The notes below the pieces were generated by a model. The model was given only the letters and a program-made list of their open reading frames with translations. It was not told the origin of the DNA and searched no databases. From positions 124,001-188,000 of the forward strand of contig CABXZD010000001.1 of assembly GCA_902516465.1 (NCBI GenBank): a stretch of DNA of 64,000 nt. Direction: 5' to 3'. The DNA is from an uncultured Pelagibacteraceae bacterium. GTDB taxonomy: Bacteria; Pseudomonadota; Alphaproteobacteria; Pelagibacterales; Pelagibacteraceae. Of this stretch, positions 30,769-39,172 are shown piece by piece (the first letter of the stretch is position 1; each line of letters begins with the position of its first letter). A program made the position numbers and the translations under genes.

Positions 30769-31848
30769 ATGTTGAGTATATATAAAAGATTTCACCCTAA
30801 GATCTTATATATTTTTTTTGTAATCCTATCTCTAATAATATTTTTTTTTTCCACAAGTAAGTCTTATAGCAAAGGTTTTGATATTAATAATATTGAAATA
30901 TCTGAACCTTTTGAGATAAATTTTAACAAAAATCAAGTAATAGATGAAGGTTTTAAAAAAGCGTTTTCAGAATTAGTTTTATTAATATTAAACTCCTCAG
31001 ATCAAATTAAAGTAGAAAAAGTAAGATTAAGTGAAATTAAAGCTATGATTGAAACATTTTCAATCAAAGAGGAAAAGTTTGTAAATGAAACTTATTATTT
31101 AAATTTGGGAGTATCATTTAATAAAAAAAAGATCTTCAAATACTTAGAAGGTAAGAATATTTTTCCATCAATTCCTCTAAAAAAAAAAATTTTATTTATC
31201 CCTATAATTATCGATGAAAATGAGAAAGAACTACTCATTTTCTCTAATAATAAAATCTTCAGTGAGTGGAATAATGATAATTCCAGCTATCATTTGATAG
31301 AATATATTCTTCCAACCGAAGATCTTGAAGATTTAAGTTTATTAAAAAAAAAATATGATTTTATTGAGGACTATGATTTTAAAGAAATCACAAGTAAGTA
31401 TAACTTAAAAGACTCAATTGTTGCACTAATTTTTAAAAATGAAAGAGATGTCAGAATTTTATCTAAAATTAATATTAATGATGATATAATTCTAAAAAAC
31501 CAGTCGTTCACTAATATGGATCTTGAAAACTCGCTTAAGATAAAATCAATTACAAATGATTTAAAAATTATTTATGAAGATTATTGGAAAAAATTAAATC
31601 AAATTAATACATCTATAAAACTTCCTATTAATGTAAGAGTTAAAAGTTCTGATAATAAGAAAATTTTAAATTTTGAAAACATTTTATACAATGATGACTT
31701 AATATATGATTTTTCAATTATCAAATTTGATAAAGATTTCGTTTATTATCAAGTAATTTTTAATGGGACACCAAACAATTTTTTAAATTCTATGAACGAA
31801 AATGAGTTAAATTTTAATACCCAAAACGTAATTTGGACTCTTAAATGA
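30769..31848 (+). CDS. DUF2066-like secreted protein
   Basis: 359 aa, N-terminal hydrophobic segment, position between purM and hda-like gene. Confidence 0.55.
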   Translation: MLSIYKRFHPKILYIFFVILSLIIFFFSTSKSYSKGFDINNIEISEPFEINFNKNQVIDEGFKKAFSELVLLILNSSDQIKVEKVRLSEIKAMIETFSIKEEKFVNETYYLNLGVSFNKKKIFKYLEGKNIFPSIPLKKKILFIPIIIDENEKELLIFSNNKIFSEWNNDNSSYHLIEYILPTEDLEDLSLLKKKYDFIEDYDFKEITSKYNLKDSIVALIFKNERDVRILSKININDDIILKNQSFTNMDLENSLKIKSITNDLKIIYEDYWKKLNQINTSIKLPINVRVKSSDNKKILNFENILYNDDLIYDFSIIKFDKDFVYYQVIFNGTPNNFLNSMNENELNFNTQNVIWTLK

Positions 31849-32507
31849 ATGACTTAAAACAACAAATAATTAAATTTGATTATGATAAAAACTTTAGTTA
31901 TGAGGATTTTTATATATCTAAATGCAATGAACACGTTTTAAGATACCTTGAAATGTGGCCTAAATGGGAAAAGAATTTTTTAAATATTATTGGGGAAAAG
32001 TTTTCTGGAAAGTCCCATATAATTAATATTTTTTTAAAAAAATTTAAAGGAATTAAATTAAATTCAGATTCTATTAATAACAAAGTTTTAAGAGAAATTA
32101 AAGTTTATCAAAATATTATTTTAGAAAATTTAAATGAAAATATTGACGAAAGACTGATTTACACTTTATTGGACTTAATTGAACAAGATAATAAATATTT
32201 AATAATTACTTCAATAAAACCTATTGTTGAAATGAACTTTAATTTAGATGATTTAAAATCAAGATCTAAAAATTTTATATTACAAAATATAGAAAAACCA
32301 GATGATGATTTGATTTTTGCTTTAATCTTAAAAAATTTGTCAGATCGTCAAATTTCTTTAGATAAAAAGATGATTAATTACATAATTAAGAGGATAGATC
32401 GATCTTATAGTAAAATTTTTGATTTTATATATAAGATCGATGAAATTAGTTTAAAAAAAAGGAAATCTATTAATTTTAAAATTATAAAAGATGTTTTGGA
32501 GGGATAA
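31845..32507 (+). CDS. DnaA-related regulatory inactivator (HdaA-like AAA+ protein)
   Basis: 220 aa; WPKWEKNFLNIIGEKFSGKSHIINIF, C-terminal NLSDRQISLDKKMINYIIKRIDRSYSKIFDFI. Confidence 0.75.
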   Translation: MNDLKQQIIKFDYDKNFSYEDFYISKCNEHVLRYLEMWPKWEKNFLNIIGEKFSGKSHIINIFLKKFKGIKLNSDSINNKVLREIKVYQNIILENLNENIDERLIYTLLDLIEQDNKYLIITSIKPIVEMNFNLDDLKSRSKNFILQNIEKPDDDLIFALILKNLSDRQISLDKKMINYIIKRIDRSYSKIFDFIYKIDEISLKKRKSINFKIIKDVLEG

Positions 32508-34292
32508 TTGAATAAATATAGAAGTCATAATTGCAATGAATTAAGAAAAAAAGATATAGATTTAAAAGTATCTCTTTCTGGATGGGTTAATAAAAAACGT
32601 GACCATGGAAATCTTCTATTTATAGATCTTAGAGATAATTATGGAATAACTCAGTGCATAATAGATAAAGAAAACACAAATTTTTCACTTTTAGAAAAAA
32701 TTCAATTAGAAACAGTTATTAAAGTAACAGGAAGAGTTGTTGATAGATCAGATGAAACAGTAAATAGAGAGATTGAGACTGGAGAAATAGAAATTTCAAT
32801 AGAAAATTTTGAAGTCTTGGGATCTTGTATAGAATTACCAATGCCAATTTTTAGTGATCAAGAATATTCTGAGGAAATCAGACTCAAATATAGATTTTTA
32901 GATTTAAGGAGAAAAAAAATTCATGAAAATATAATTTTAAGATCAAAAGTAATTTCATTTATAAGACATGAAATGAATAATTTGGGATTTTTAGAATTTC
33001 AGACACCTATATTAACTTCCTCAAGCCCAGAGGGTGCAAGAGATTTCTTAGTGCCAAGTAGATTAAATCCTGGAAAATTTTATGCTCTTCCTCAAGCTCC
33101 TCAACAATTTAAACAATTAATTATGGTCTCTGGGTTTGATAAATATTTTCAGATTGCTCCATGTTTTAGAGATGAGGACGCTAGAGCAGACAGAAGCCCA
33201 GGTGAATTTTATCAATTAGACATGGAGATGTCATTCGTAGAACAAGAGGATGTTTTTGAAATAGTTGAGAAATTACTATTAAAGACGTTTAAAAAATTTT
33301 CTAAAAAAAGACTAATGTTTGATAGATTTCCTAGAATACCTTACTCAGAGTCATTATTAAAATACGGCAATGATAAACCTGATTTGAGAAATCCCTTAAT
33401 AATTCAGGATATCACTGAAATTTTTACTAGAGAAGATGTTTCTTTTGAAATATTTAAAAAACTTGTAAAATCTGGCTCAAAGGTACGTTGTATTGTAACT
33501 AAAAATACAAAAAATAAACCAAGAAGTTTTTTCGATAATATAGATAAATGGGCAAAAGAGCAGGGCGCATCAGGGCTAGCTTACTTTACTATTGAAAAAG
33601 ATAAACAACTTTCCGGTAAAGGACCAATTGGTAAATTTTTTTCACATCAATCTTTAGAGGCATTGATAGATCTGACACAAGCAAAAATAGGAGATAGTAT
33701 ATTTTTAGCATGCGCCAAAGAGAGAGAATTAGAAAGAATCACCTCTCTAGCAAGAGATAAAATAGCTAAAGATTTGGATTTAATTGACGAAAATGCTTTT
33801 GCTTTTTGCTGGGTAGTAGATTATCCAATGTTTAAAAAAGATGAAGAAACACAAATTATAGAATTTAGTCACAATCCTTTTTCCATGCCCCAAGGAAATC
33901 CGGATAAGATTGATTTTAATAAACCATTAGATATTCTTGCTTATCAATATGATATAGTTTGTAATGGTATCGAACTCTCATCAGGTGCAATTAGAAATCA
34001 TGTACCAGAATTAATGTATAAACTTTTTTCAATTGCTGGTTATGACAAAAAACAAGTAGATGAAAAATTTAGTGGGATGATTAATGCGCTGAGTTACGGA
34101 GCACCTCCTCATGGTGGAATTGCTCCTGGAATTGATAGAATTGTGATGCTTTTAGCCGATGAGAAAAATATAAGGGAAGTAACAATGTTTCCAATGAATC
34201 AAAATGCTCAAGATTTAATGATGAATGCTCCTTCTAAAATTGATGAGAGACAACTAAAGGAATTAAATCTTATCTTGAAATCAAAAAAATAG
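32508..34292 (+). CDS. aspS: Aspartyl-tRNA synthetase (TTG start)
   Basis: 594 aa; SGWVNKKRDHGNLLFIDLRDNYG, FRDEDARADRSPGEFYQLDMEMSF, GIAPGIDRIVMLLADEKNIREV. Confidence 0.97.
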   Translation: MNKYRSHNCNELRKKDIDLKVSLSGWVNKKRDHGNLLFIDLRDNYGITQCIIDKENTNFSLLEKIQLETVIKVTGRVVDRSDETVNREIETGEIEISIENFEVLGSCIELPMPIFSDQEYSEEIRLKYRFLDLRRKKIHENIILRSKVISFIRHEMNNLGFLEFQTPILTSSSPEGARDFLVPSRLNPGKFYALPQAPQQFKQLIMVSGFDKYFQIAPCFRDEDARADRSPGEFYQLDMEMSFVEQEDVFEIVEKLLLKTFKKFSKKRLMFDRFPRIPYSESLLKYGNDKPDLRNPLIIQDITEIFTREDVSFEIFKKLVKSGSKVRCIVTKNTKNKPRSFFDNIDKWAKEQGASGLAYFTIEKDKQLSGKGPIGKFFSHQSLEALIDLTQAKIGDSIFLACAKERELERITSLARDKIAKDLDLIDENAFAFCWVVDYPMFKKDEETQIIEFSHNPFSMPQGNPDKIDFNKPLDILAYQYDIVCNGIELSSGAIRNHVPELMYKLFSIAGYDKKQVDEKFSGMINALSYGAPPHGGIAPGIDRIVMLLADEKNIREVTMFPMNQNAQDLMMNAPSKIDERQLKELNLILKSKK

Positions 34293-34293
34293 T

Positions 34294-35115
34294 TTATTTT
34301 TTTCCTTTAAGACTAATTTTAACATCTGAAAGATCTACAAGATTTTTTTTGTAATTATTTCTAACAAAACCCTTACTTGTAATATCCTTAACAATTTTAA
34401 GTAATTGATTCTGATCATCAGAATTTTGTTCATTTAAGCTAGATTTTTCTGTGTCACCTATAGAAGGAGTGTGAGCGAGATCTTCCCGATTTTGATACGA
34501 AATAGCAAGTTCTCTAAAAATATAGTCCAAAATAGATGACGCACTTAGAATTCTATCATTACCATATACTTTTCCAGAAGGTTCAAATTTTGTTCCTACA
34601 AAAGCACTAATGAATTCATCTAAAGGCACTCCATATTGTAGACCTAAAGAAACAGCAATTGCAAAATTATTCATTAACGCTTTTACTAATTCTCCTTCTT
34701 TGCTGGTGTCTATAAAAATCTCGCCAATTTTACCATCCTCATATTCTCCTGTATGTAAATAAACTTTATGATTTCCAATAGTTGCCTTTTGAATGTAGCC
34801 TTTTCTTCTATCTGGCATACTAAATCTTTTACTATTTTGATCTGAAGCGATATTTGTCTTAATTATATTTTCTATATTCGGTGCTGCCTGATCTTTACCT
34901 TCTAGAATATTATTAACACTTTTATTTTCAATAACTTTATTGTTTTTTGGATCAAGATTTTTTGTTTTTCTATTGTCAAGCTTAACATCTAATACCTCAA
35001 ACTTACCATCATCTCTTTTTTCCAGATTTTTTAATTCTGCTTCGTTTACCTCGTCTAGGTAATGATTTACCTTAAAAGTGCATGTGTAATAAGTTTCAAC
35101 TAGATATTTTGCCAT
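34294..35115 (-). CDS. Stand-alone NrdJ (B12-dependent ribonucleotide reductase) C-terminal/TSCPD-domain protein
   Basis: 273 aa; [104 protein letters not shown]; no catalytic barrel present. Confidence 0.8.
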   Translation of the reverse strand: MAKYLVETYYTCTFKVNHYLDEVNEAELKNLEKRDDGKFEVLDVKLDNRKTKNLDPKNNKVIENKSVNNILEGKDQAAPNIENIIKTNIASDQNSKRFSMPDRRKGYIQKATIGNHKVYLHTGEYEDGKIGEIFIDTSKEGELVKALMNNFAIAVSLGLQYGVPLDEFISAFVGTKFEPSGKVYGNDRILSASSILDYIFRELAISYQNREDLAHTPSIGDTEKSSLNEQNSDDQNQLLKIVKDITSKGFVRNNYKKNLVDLSDVKISLKGKK

Positions 35116-35230
35116 TTAACTCCAATCTATAATTTTATTTGTAAAATGATTCTTTTTATTTATATACAAAATCAAATTTTAGTCTAATTTAAATTTTACA
35201 ATTTTGAATTGAAAAAACAAAAATATTTTT

Positions 35231-35596
35231 ATGTTGACACTTTTTAAAAAGTTATTCATCTGGTGGAATCAAGATACCTTTGGAACAAAATTGAAAACGA
35301 TTTTTTTTGGCAAATTCGTAGGAAAGGATTCTTTTGGAAATAAATATTATGAAAGTAGAAATGGTAAAAGATGGGTAATATATTCTGATGAAATAGATGC
35401 AACAAAAATACCTGTAGAATGGTATTCTTGGATACATTTTACTCCTAATAAAATTGAGAAGGAGCATAAATTTAATAAATATAATTGGCAAAAACCTCAT
35501 CAGCCAAATTTAACAGGCACTGAAAAATCTTATTATCCCAATAAAAATAAAAATGTACTTAAAAAGAAATATAAGTCTTGGAAAGATGAAAGTTAA
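35231..35596 (+). CDS. NADH:ubiquinone oxidoreductase 17.2 kDa (NDUFA12-like) subunit
   Basis: WWNQDTFGTKLKTIFFGKFVGKDSFGNKYYESRNGKRWVIYSDEIDATKIPVEWYSWIH. Confidence 0.9.
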   Translation: MLTLFKKLFIWWNQDTFGTKLKTIFFGKFVGKDSFGNKYYESRNGKRWVIYSDEIDATKIPVEWYSWIHFTPNKIEKEHKFNKYNWQKPHQPNLTGTEKSYYPNKNKNVLKKKYKSWKDES

Positions 35597-35960
35597 AATA
35601 ATTGTATTTTTAATAGTTTTTAACTTTTTTGCTTCTCATCAAATTAATTCTTCAGAAAACTTACAAGGAAATTTTACTGATATAAAAGTTTTGGATAAAA
35701 TTAGTTCAAAAAATTTATTAATCCAACTTAAAAACGGAGATGAAATTAGATATAAAGATTTATTAATAAAAAGTATGAAATGTACTAATTCACAGTTTGA
35801 CGATAATCCTGAAATCACTGCGTATATTCAAGTAAGAGATCTTGATAGTAAAAATAAAAATGATGTTTATGTTTTTAATGGATGGATGTTTTCATCGAGC
35901 CCATCTATAAAACCATTTGATCATCCAGTATATGATATTTGGCTAGTTGCTTGTTATTAA
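35586..35960 (+). CDS. DUF2155-domain secreted protein
   Basis: signal peptide, IKVLDKISSKNLLIQLKNG...CTNSQFDDNPEITAYIQV..VFNGWMFSSSPSIKPFDHPVYDIWLVAC; start moved in from ORF-track start 35553. Confidence 0.8.
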   Translation: MKVKIIVFLIVFNFFASHQINSSENLQGNFTDIKVLDKISSKNLLIQLKNGDEIRYKDLLIKSMKCTNSQFDDNPEITAYIQVRDLDSKNKNDVYVFNGWMFSSSPSIKPFDHPVYDIWLVACY

Positions 35961-37294
35961 ATCAACTTATCATTATCTAACCAACTTACATTAAAATTAG
36001 AGTTAATAAATTTTTTATGATTTAGAAGTTTTTTATGTAAAGGGATTGTTGTTGTTATACCTTCTATTACAAATTCATCTAATGATCTTTTCATTCGCTG
36101 TATAGCTTCGACCCTATTTCTTCCATGACAAATAAGCTTACATATCATGCTGTCATAATATGGTGTTACTTTATAACCTTGAAATATTGCTCCATCCACT
36201 CTAGTACGAAACCCAGAGGGTTGATGACACATATTTATTGTTCCAGGAGAAGGTTGAAAATTTTTACTTGCATCTTCAGCATTAATCCTACACTCTATAG
36301 CGTGTCCTCTTGGGTTGATATCACTTTGTTTTAGAGCCGTTTCTCCTGAAAAAGCAATCCAAATTTGTTCTTTGATAATGTCTATTCCTGTTACCATCTC
36401 TGTCACTGGATGTTCAACCTGAATTCTGGTATTCATTTCTAAAAAGTAAAATTTACCATCCTCATAGATAAACTCTATAGTTCCAGCACCCTCATATCCA
36501 ATTTTACTAACCATATTTACAGTTTTTTCAAATAGATCCTTTCTAATATTATCATTTAATACTGGACTTGGAGTTTCTTCTATCAATTTTTGATGTCTTC
36601 TTTGAACAGAACAATCCCTTTCATGTAAATGTATAGTTCTGTTTTTTCCAGACAAAATTTGAACCTCTATGTGTCTAGGATTTTGAAAAAATTTTTCAAT
36701 ATAAACTTTATCATTACCAAAATATTTTTTTGCCTCAGATTTTGCAGTAGAAAAAAGAGTATCAAAATCTTCTTCTTTATTTACAATTTTCATTCCTTTT
36801 CCACCGCCACCACCTGATGCTTTAATCAAAATTGGGAAACCAATTTTTTTTGAAAGTTCTTTAGCCTCTGTCAGATTTTGAACACCGTCCTCTGAACCGT
36901 CAATAATTGGTAGTCCATTTTCTTTGGCAATTTTTTTAGCTTGAATCTTATCGCCCATCATTTTTATATGTTTAGAAGATGCTCCAATAAACTTAATTTT
37001 ATTTTCTTCCAAAATTTTAGCGAAATTAGCATTTTCAGATAAAAAACCATATCCAGGATGGACTGCTTCAGCACCAGTCAAATCTATTGCTGATAACAGA
37101 GCTGGAATATTTAAATAACTACTTGCTGGTTGATGAGAGCCAATACAAACACTTTCGTCAGCTAATTTTACATGCATACCATCTCTGTCAACATCAGAAT
37201 GGACAGCTACAGTTTGAATTCCCCATTCTTTACACGCTCTGATTATTCTAACCGCAATCTCCCCGCGATTTGCAATTAAAATTTTTTTAAACAT
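35957..37294 (-). CDS. accC: Acetyl-CoA carboxylase biotin carboxylase subunit
   Basis: MFKKILIANRGEIAVRIIRACKEWGI, GGGGKGMKIV, EMNTRIQVEHPVTEMVTGIDI. Confidence 0.97.
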   Translation of the reverse strand: MFKKILIANRGEIAVRIIRACKEWGIQTVAVHSDVDRDGMHVKLADESVCIGSHQPASSYLNIPALLSAIDLTGAEAVHPGYGFLSENANFAKILEENKIKFIGASSKHIKMMGDKIQAKKIAKENGLPIIDGSEDGVQNLTEAKELSKKIGFPILIKASGGGGGKGMKIVNKEEDFDTLFSTAKSEAKKYFGNDKVYIEKFFQNPRHIEVQILSGKNRTIHLHERDCSVQRRHQKLIEETPSPVLNDNIRKDLFEKTVNMVSKIGYEGAGTIEFIYEDGKFYFLEMNTRIQVEHPVTEMVTGIDIIKEQIWIAFSGETALKQSDINPRGHAIECRINAEDASKNFQPSPGTINMCHQPSGFRTRVDGAIFQGYKVTPYYDSMICKLICHGRNRVEAIQRMKRSLDEFVIEGITTTIPLHKKLLNHKKFINSNFNVSWLDNDKLI

Positions 37295-37725
37295 TATTCT
37301 AAAATGATTAAGGTCTGCCCATATTCGACAGGCTGGCCATCTTTAACTAAAATTTCTTTTACTACCCCATCAAAACTTGAAGGTATGTGATTCATAGTTT
37401 TCATTGCTTCAACAATCATTATTGTATCACCCTTTTTAATTTTTTTTCCAACTTCAATAAATTTTTTAGCCCCTGGTTCAGGTGCGTGATATGCAGTACC
37501 TATAATTGGCGAAACAACTTCTAAACCATTCTTTTTATTAGTTGTAGTATTTGAAATTTTTTCTGTAGAAGAATTATTAGGATTTGGTAAATTTTGAGGA
37601 TTTATTGATAAATTGTTTTTAGAAACTTTGATTTTTTTATCTTTCTCTGTATATTCTAATTCTGTTAGATTAAATTCTTCTAAGTAATCACTCAACTCTT
37701 TAATTATTTTTTTATCTATTTTCAT
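37294..37725 (-). CDS. accB: Biotin carboxyl carrier protein
   Basis: PIIGTAYHAPEPGAKKFIEVGKKIKKGDTIMIVEAMKTMNHIPS. Confidence 0.97.
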   Translation of the reverse strand: MKIDKKIIKELSDYLEEFNLTELEYTEKDKKIKVSKNNLSINPQNLPNPNNSSTEKISNTTTNKKNGLEVVSPIIGTAYHAPEPGAKKFIEVGKKIKKGDTIMIVEAMKTMNHIPSSFDGVVKEILVKDGQPVEYGQTLIILE

Positions 37726-38161
37726 CTTTTAAAAGGTTTTGCATTGCAATTATGGCTAAAGTATAACCTTTTTCACCTAAACCAAAAATACCACCATCTG
37801 CAACATCACTTATTAATGATTTGTGACGAAATTTCTCTCTTTTGTATATATTTGATATGTGTAATTCAATTATAGGTTTATTAAAGATATGCAATGCATC
37901 TCTTATAGCAACTGAAGTGTGTGTGAATGCTGCAGCATTAATTATCATCCCATCAAAATTTTTTCTAGCATCTTGAATTAAATTGACTAATTCACCCTCT
38001 ATGTTGGACTGAACAAATTTTACTGTTAAGCCGAGTTCCTTTGATTTCACTTCACATTTGTCTTTCAGTTTGTTAAAAGTTATTGATCCATATTGGGATT
38101 GTTCTCTTTCACCTAATAGATTAAGATTTGGACCGTTAACAATAATAATTTTATTACCCAT
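37712..38161 (-). CDS. aroQ: Type II 3-dehydroquinate dehydratase
   Basis: IIVNGPNLNLLGEREQSQYG, INAAAFTHTSVAIRDAL, ELHISNIYKREKFRHKSLISD. Confidence 0.95.
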   Translation of the reverse strand: MGNKIIIVNGPNLNLLGEREQSQYGSITFNKLKDKCEVKSKELGLTVKFVQSNIEGELVNLIQDARKNFDGMIINAAAFTHTSVAIRDALHIFNKPIIELHISNIYKREKFRHKSLISDVADGGIFGLGEKGYTLAIIAMQNLLKDENR

Positions 38162-38177
38162 ATGTTTCTTATATACG

Positions 38178-38396
38178 ATGAAAAAAATAAAAAAAATAAA
38201 AATTAATTTGAACGGAAAAACAAAGTTAATTAACGAAAATTCGAAAATTCAAACTCTAATTACAGATTTGAAAATACCTTTAAAAAAAGTTGCTATTGAA
38301 TTAAACCATGAAATATTGGATAAAAAAAAATTAAATAAGATTAAACTTAGAAATAATGATAAAATTGAAATTGTTCATTTTATTGGGGGTGGTTGA
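38178..38396 (+). CDS. thiS: Thiamine biosynthesis sulfur carrier protein
   Basis: 72 aa ubiquitin-fold-like ORF ending HFIGGG, directly upstream of thiG; ORF-track start 38058 lies inside aroQ. Confidence 0.85.
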   Translation: MKKIKKIKINLNGKTKLINENSKIQTLITDLKIPLKKVAIELNHEILDKKKLNKIKLRNNDKIEIVHFIGGG

Positions 38397-38401
38397 AATT
38401 A

Positions 38402-39172
38402 ATGAGTGATACGTTTGTGGTTGCAAATAAGAAATTCAAATCAAGGCTTATTGTCGGCACAGGAAAATATAAAAATATGAAAGAGTGTGCTAAGGCTGTA
38501 AAATTATCTGGAGCAGATATCGTGACAGTTGCAGTGAGAAGAGTGAATATTGTTGATAAAAAAAAACCACTATTGATGGATTATATCGATCCAAAAAAAA
38601 TTACTTATTTACCAAACACAGCAGGATGCTTTAACTCAAAGGATGCATTAAGAACATTAAGATTAGCCAGAGAGATAGGTGGTTGGAAATTGGTAAAACT
38701 TGAAGTTTTAGGTGACAAACAGAACCTGTTTCCTGAAATGATAGAAACACTTAACTCAACAGAAATACTGGCAAAAGAAGGATTTAAAGTTATGGTTTAT
38801 TGTAATGATGATCCTTTAATGGCTAAAAGATTAGAAAATTCTGGGGCGAGTGCAATCATGCCTCTTGCTGCGCCAATAGGTTCTGGTTTAGGAATACTTA
38901 ATAAAATAAACATTAAGATTATAAGAGCTCAAACAAAACTACCTTTAATAATTGATGCAGGTTTAGGTCAAGCATCTGATGCAACTATCGCTATGGAATT
39001 AGGTTGCGATGGTGTTCTTGTAAATACTGCTATTGCCGGAGCAAAAAAACCATTTGATATGGCTTTAGCGTTTAAAAATGCAGTTATAGCTGGTAGACAA
39101 AGTTACCTTTCTGGACGAATAAAAAAAAATTTTTTAGGTGCTCCCTCTTCTCCAACAAAAGGAATTATTTAG
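38402..39172 (+). CDS. thiG: Thiazole synthase
   Basis: FKSRLIVGTGKYKNMKECAKAVKLSGADIVTVAVRR, LIIDAGLGQASDATIAMELGCDGVLVNTAIAGA; ORF-track start 38393. Confidence 0.95.
   Translation: MSDTFVVANKKFKSRLIVGTGKYKNMKECAKAVKLSGADIVTVAVRRVNIVDKKKPLLMDYIDPKKITYLPNTAGCFNSKDALRTLRLAREIGGWKLVKLEVLGDKQNLFPEMIETLNSTEILAKEGFKVMVYCNDDPLMAKRLENSGASAIMPLAAPIGSGLGILNKINIKIIRAQTKLPLIIDAGLGQASDATIAMELGCDGVLVNTAIAGAKKPFDMALAFKNAVIAGRQSYLSGRIKKNFLGAPSSPTKGII

Noticed and set aside
38058-38177. N-terminal extension of ThiS in ORF 38058..38396
   Set aside because: Overlaps aroQ antisense; ThiS homology begins at the ATG at 38178.
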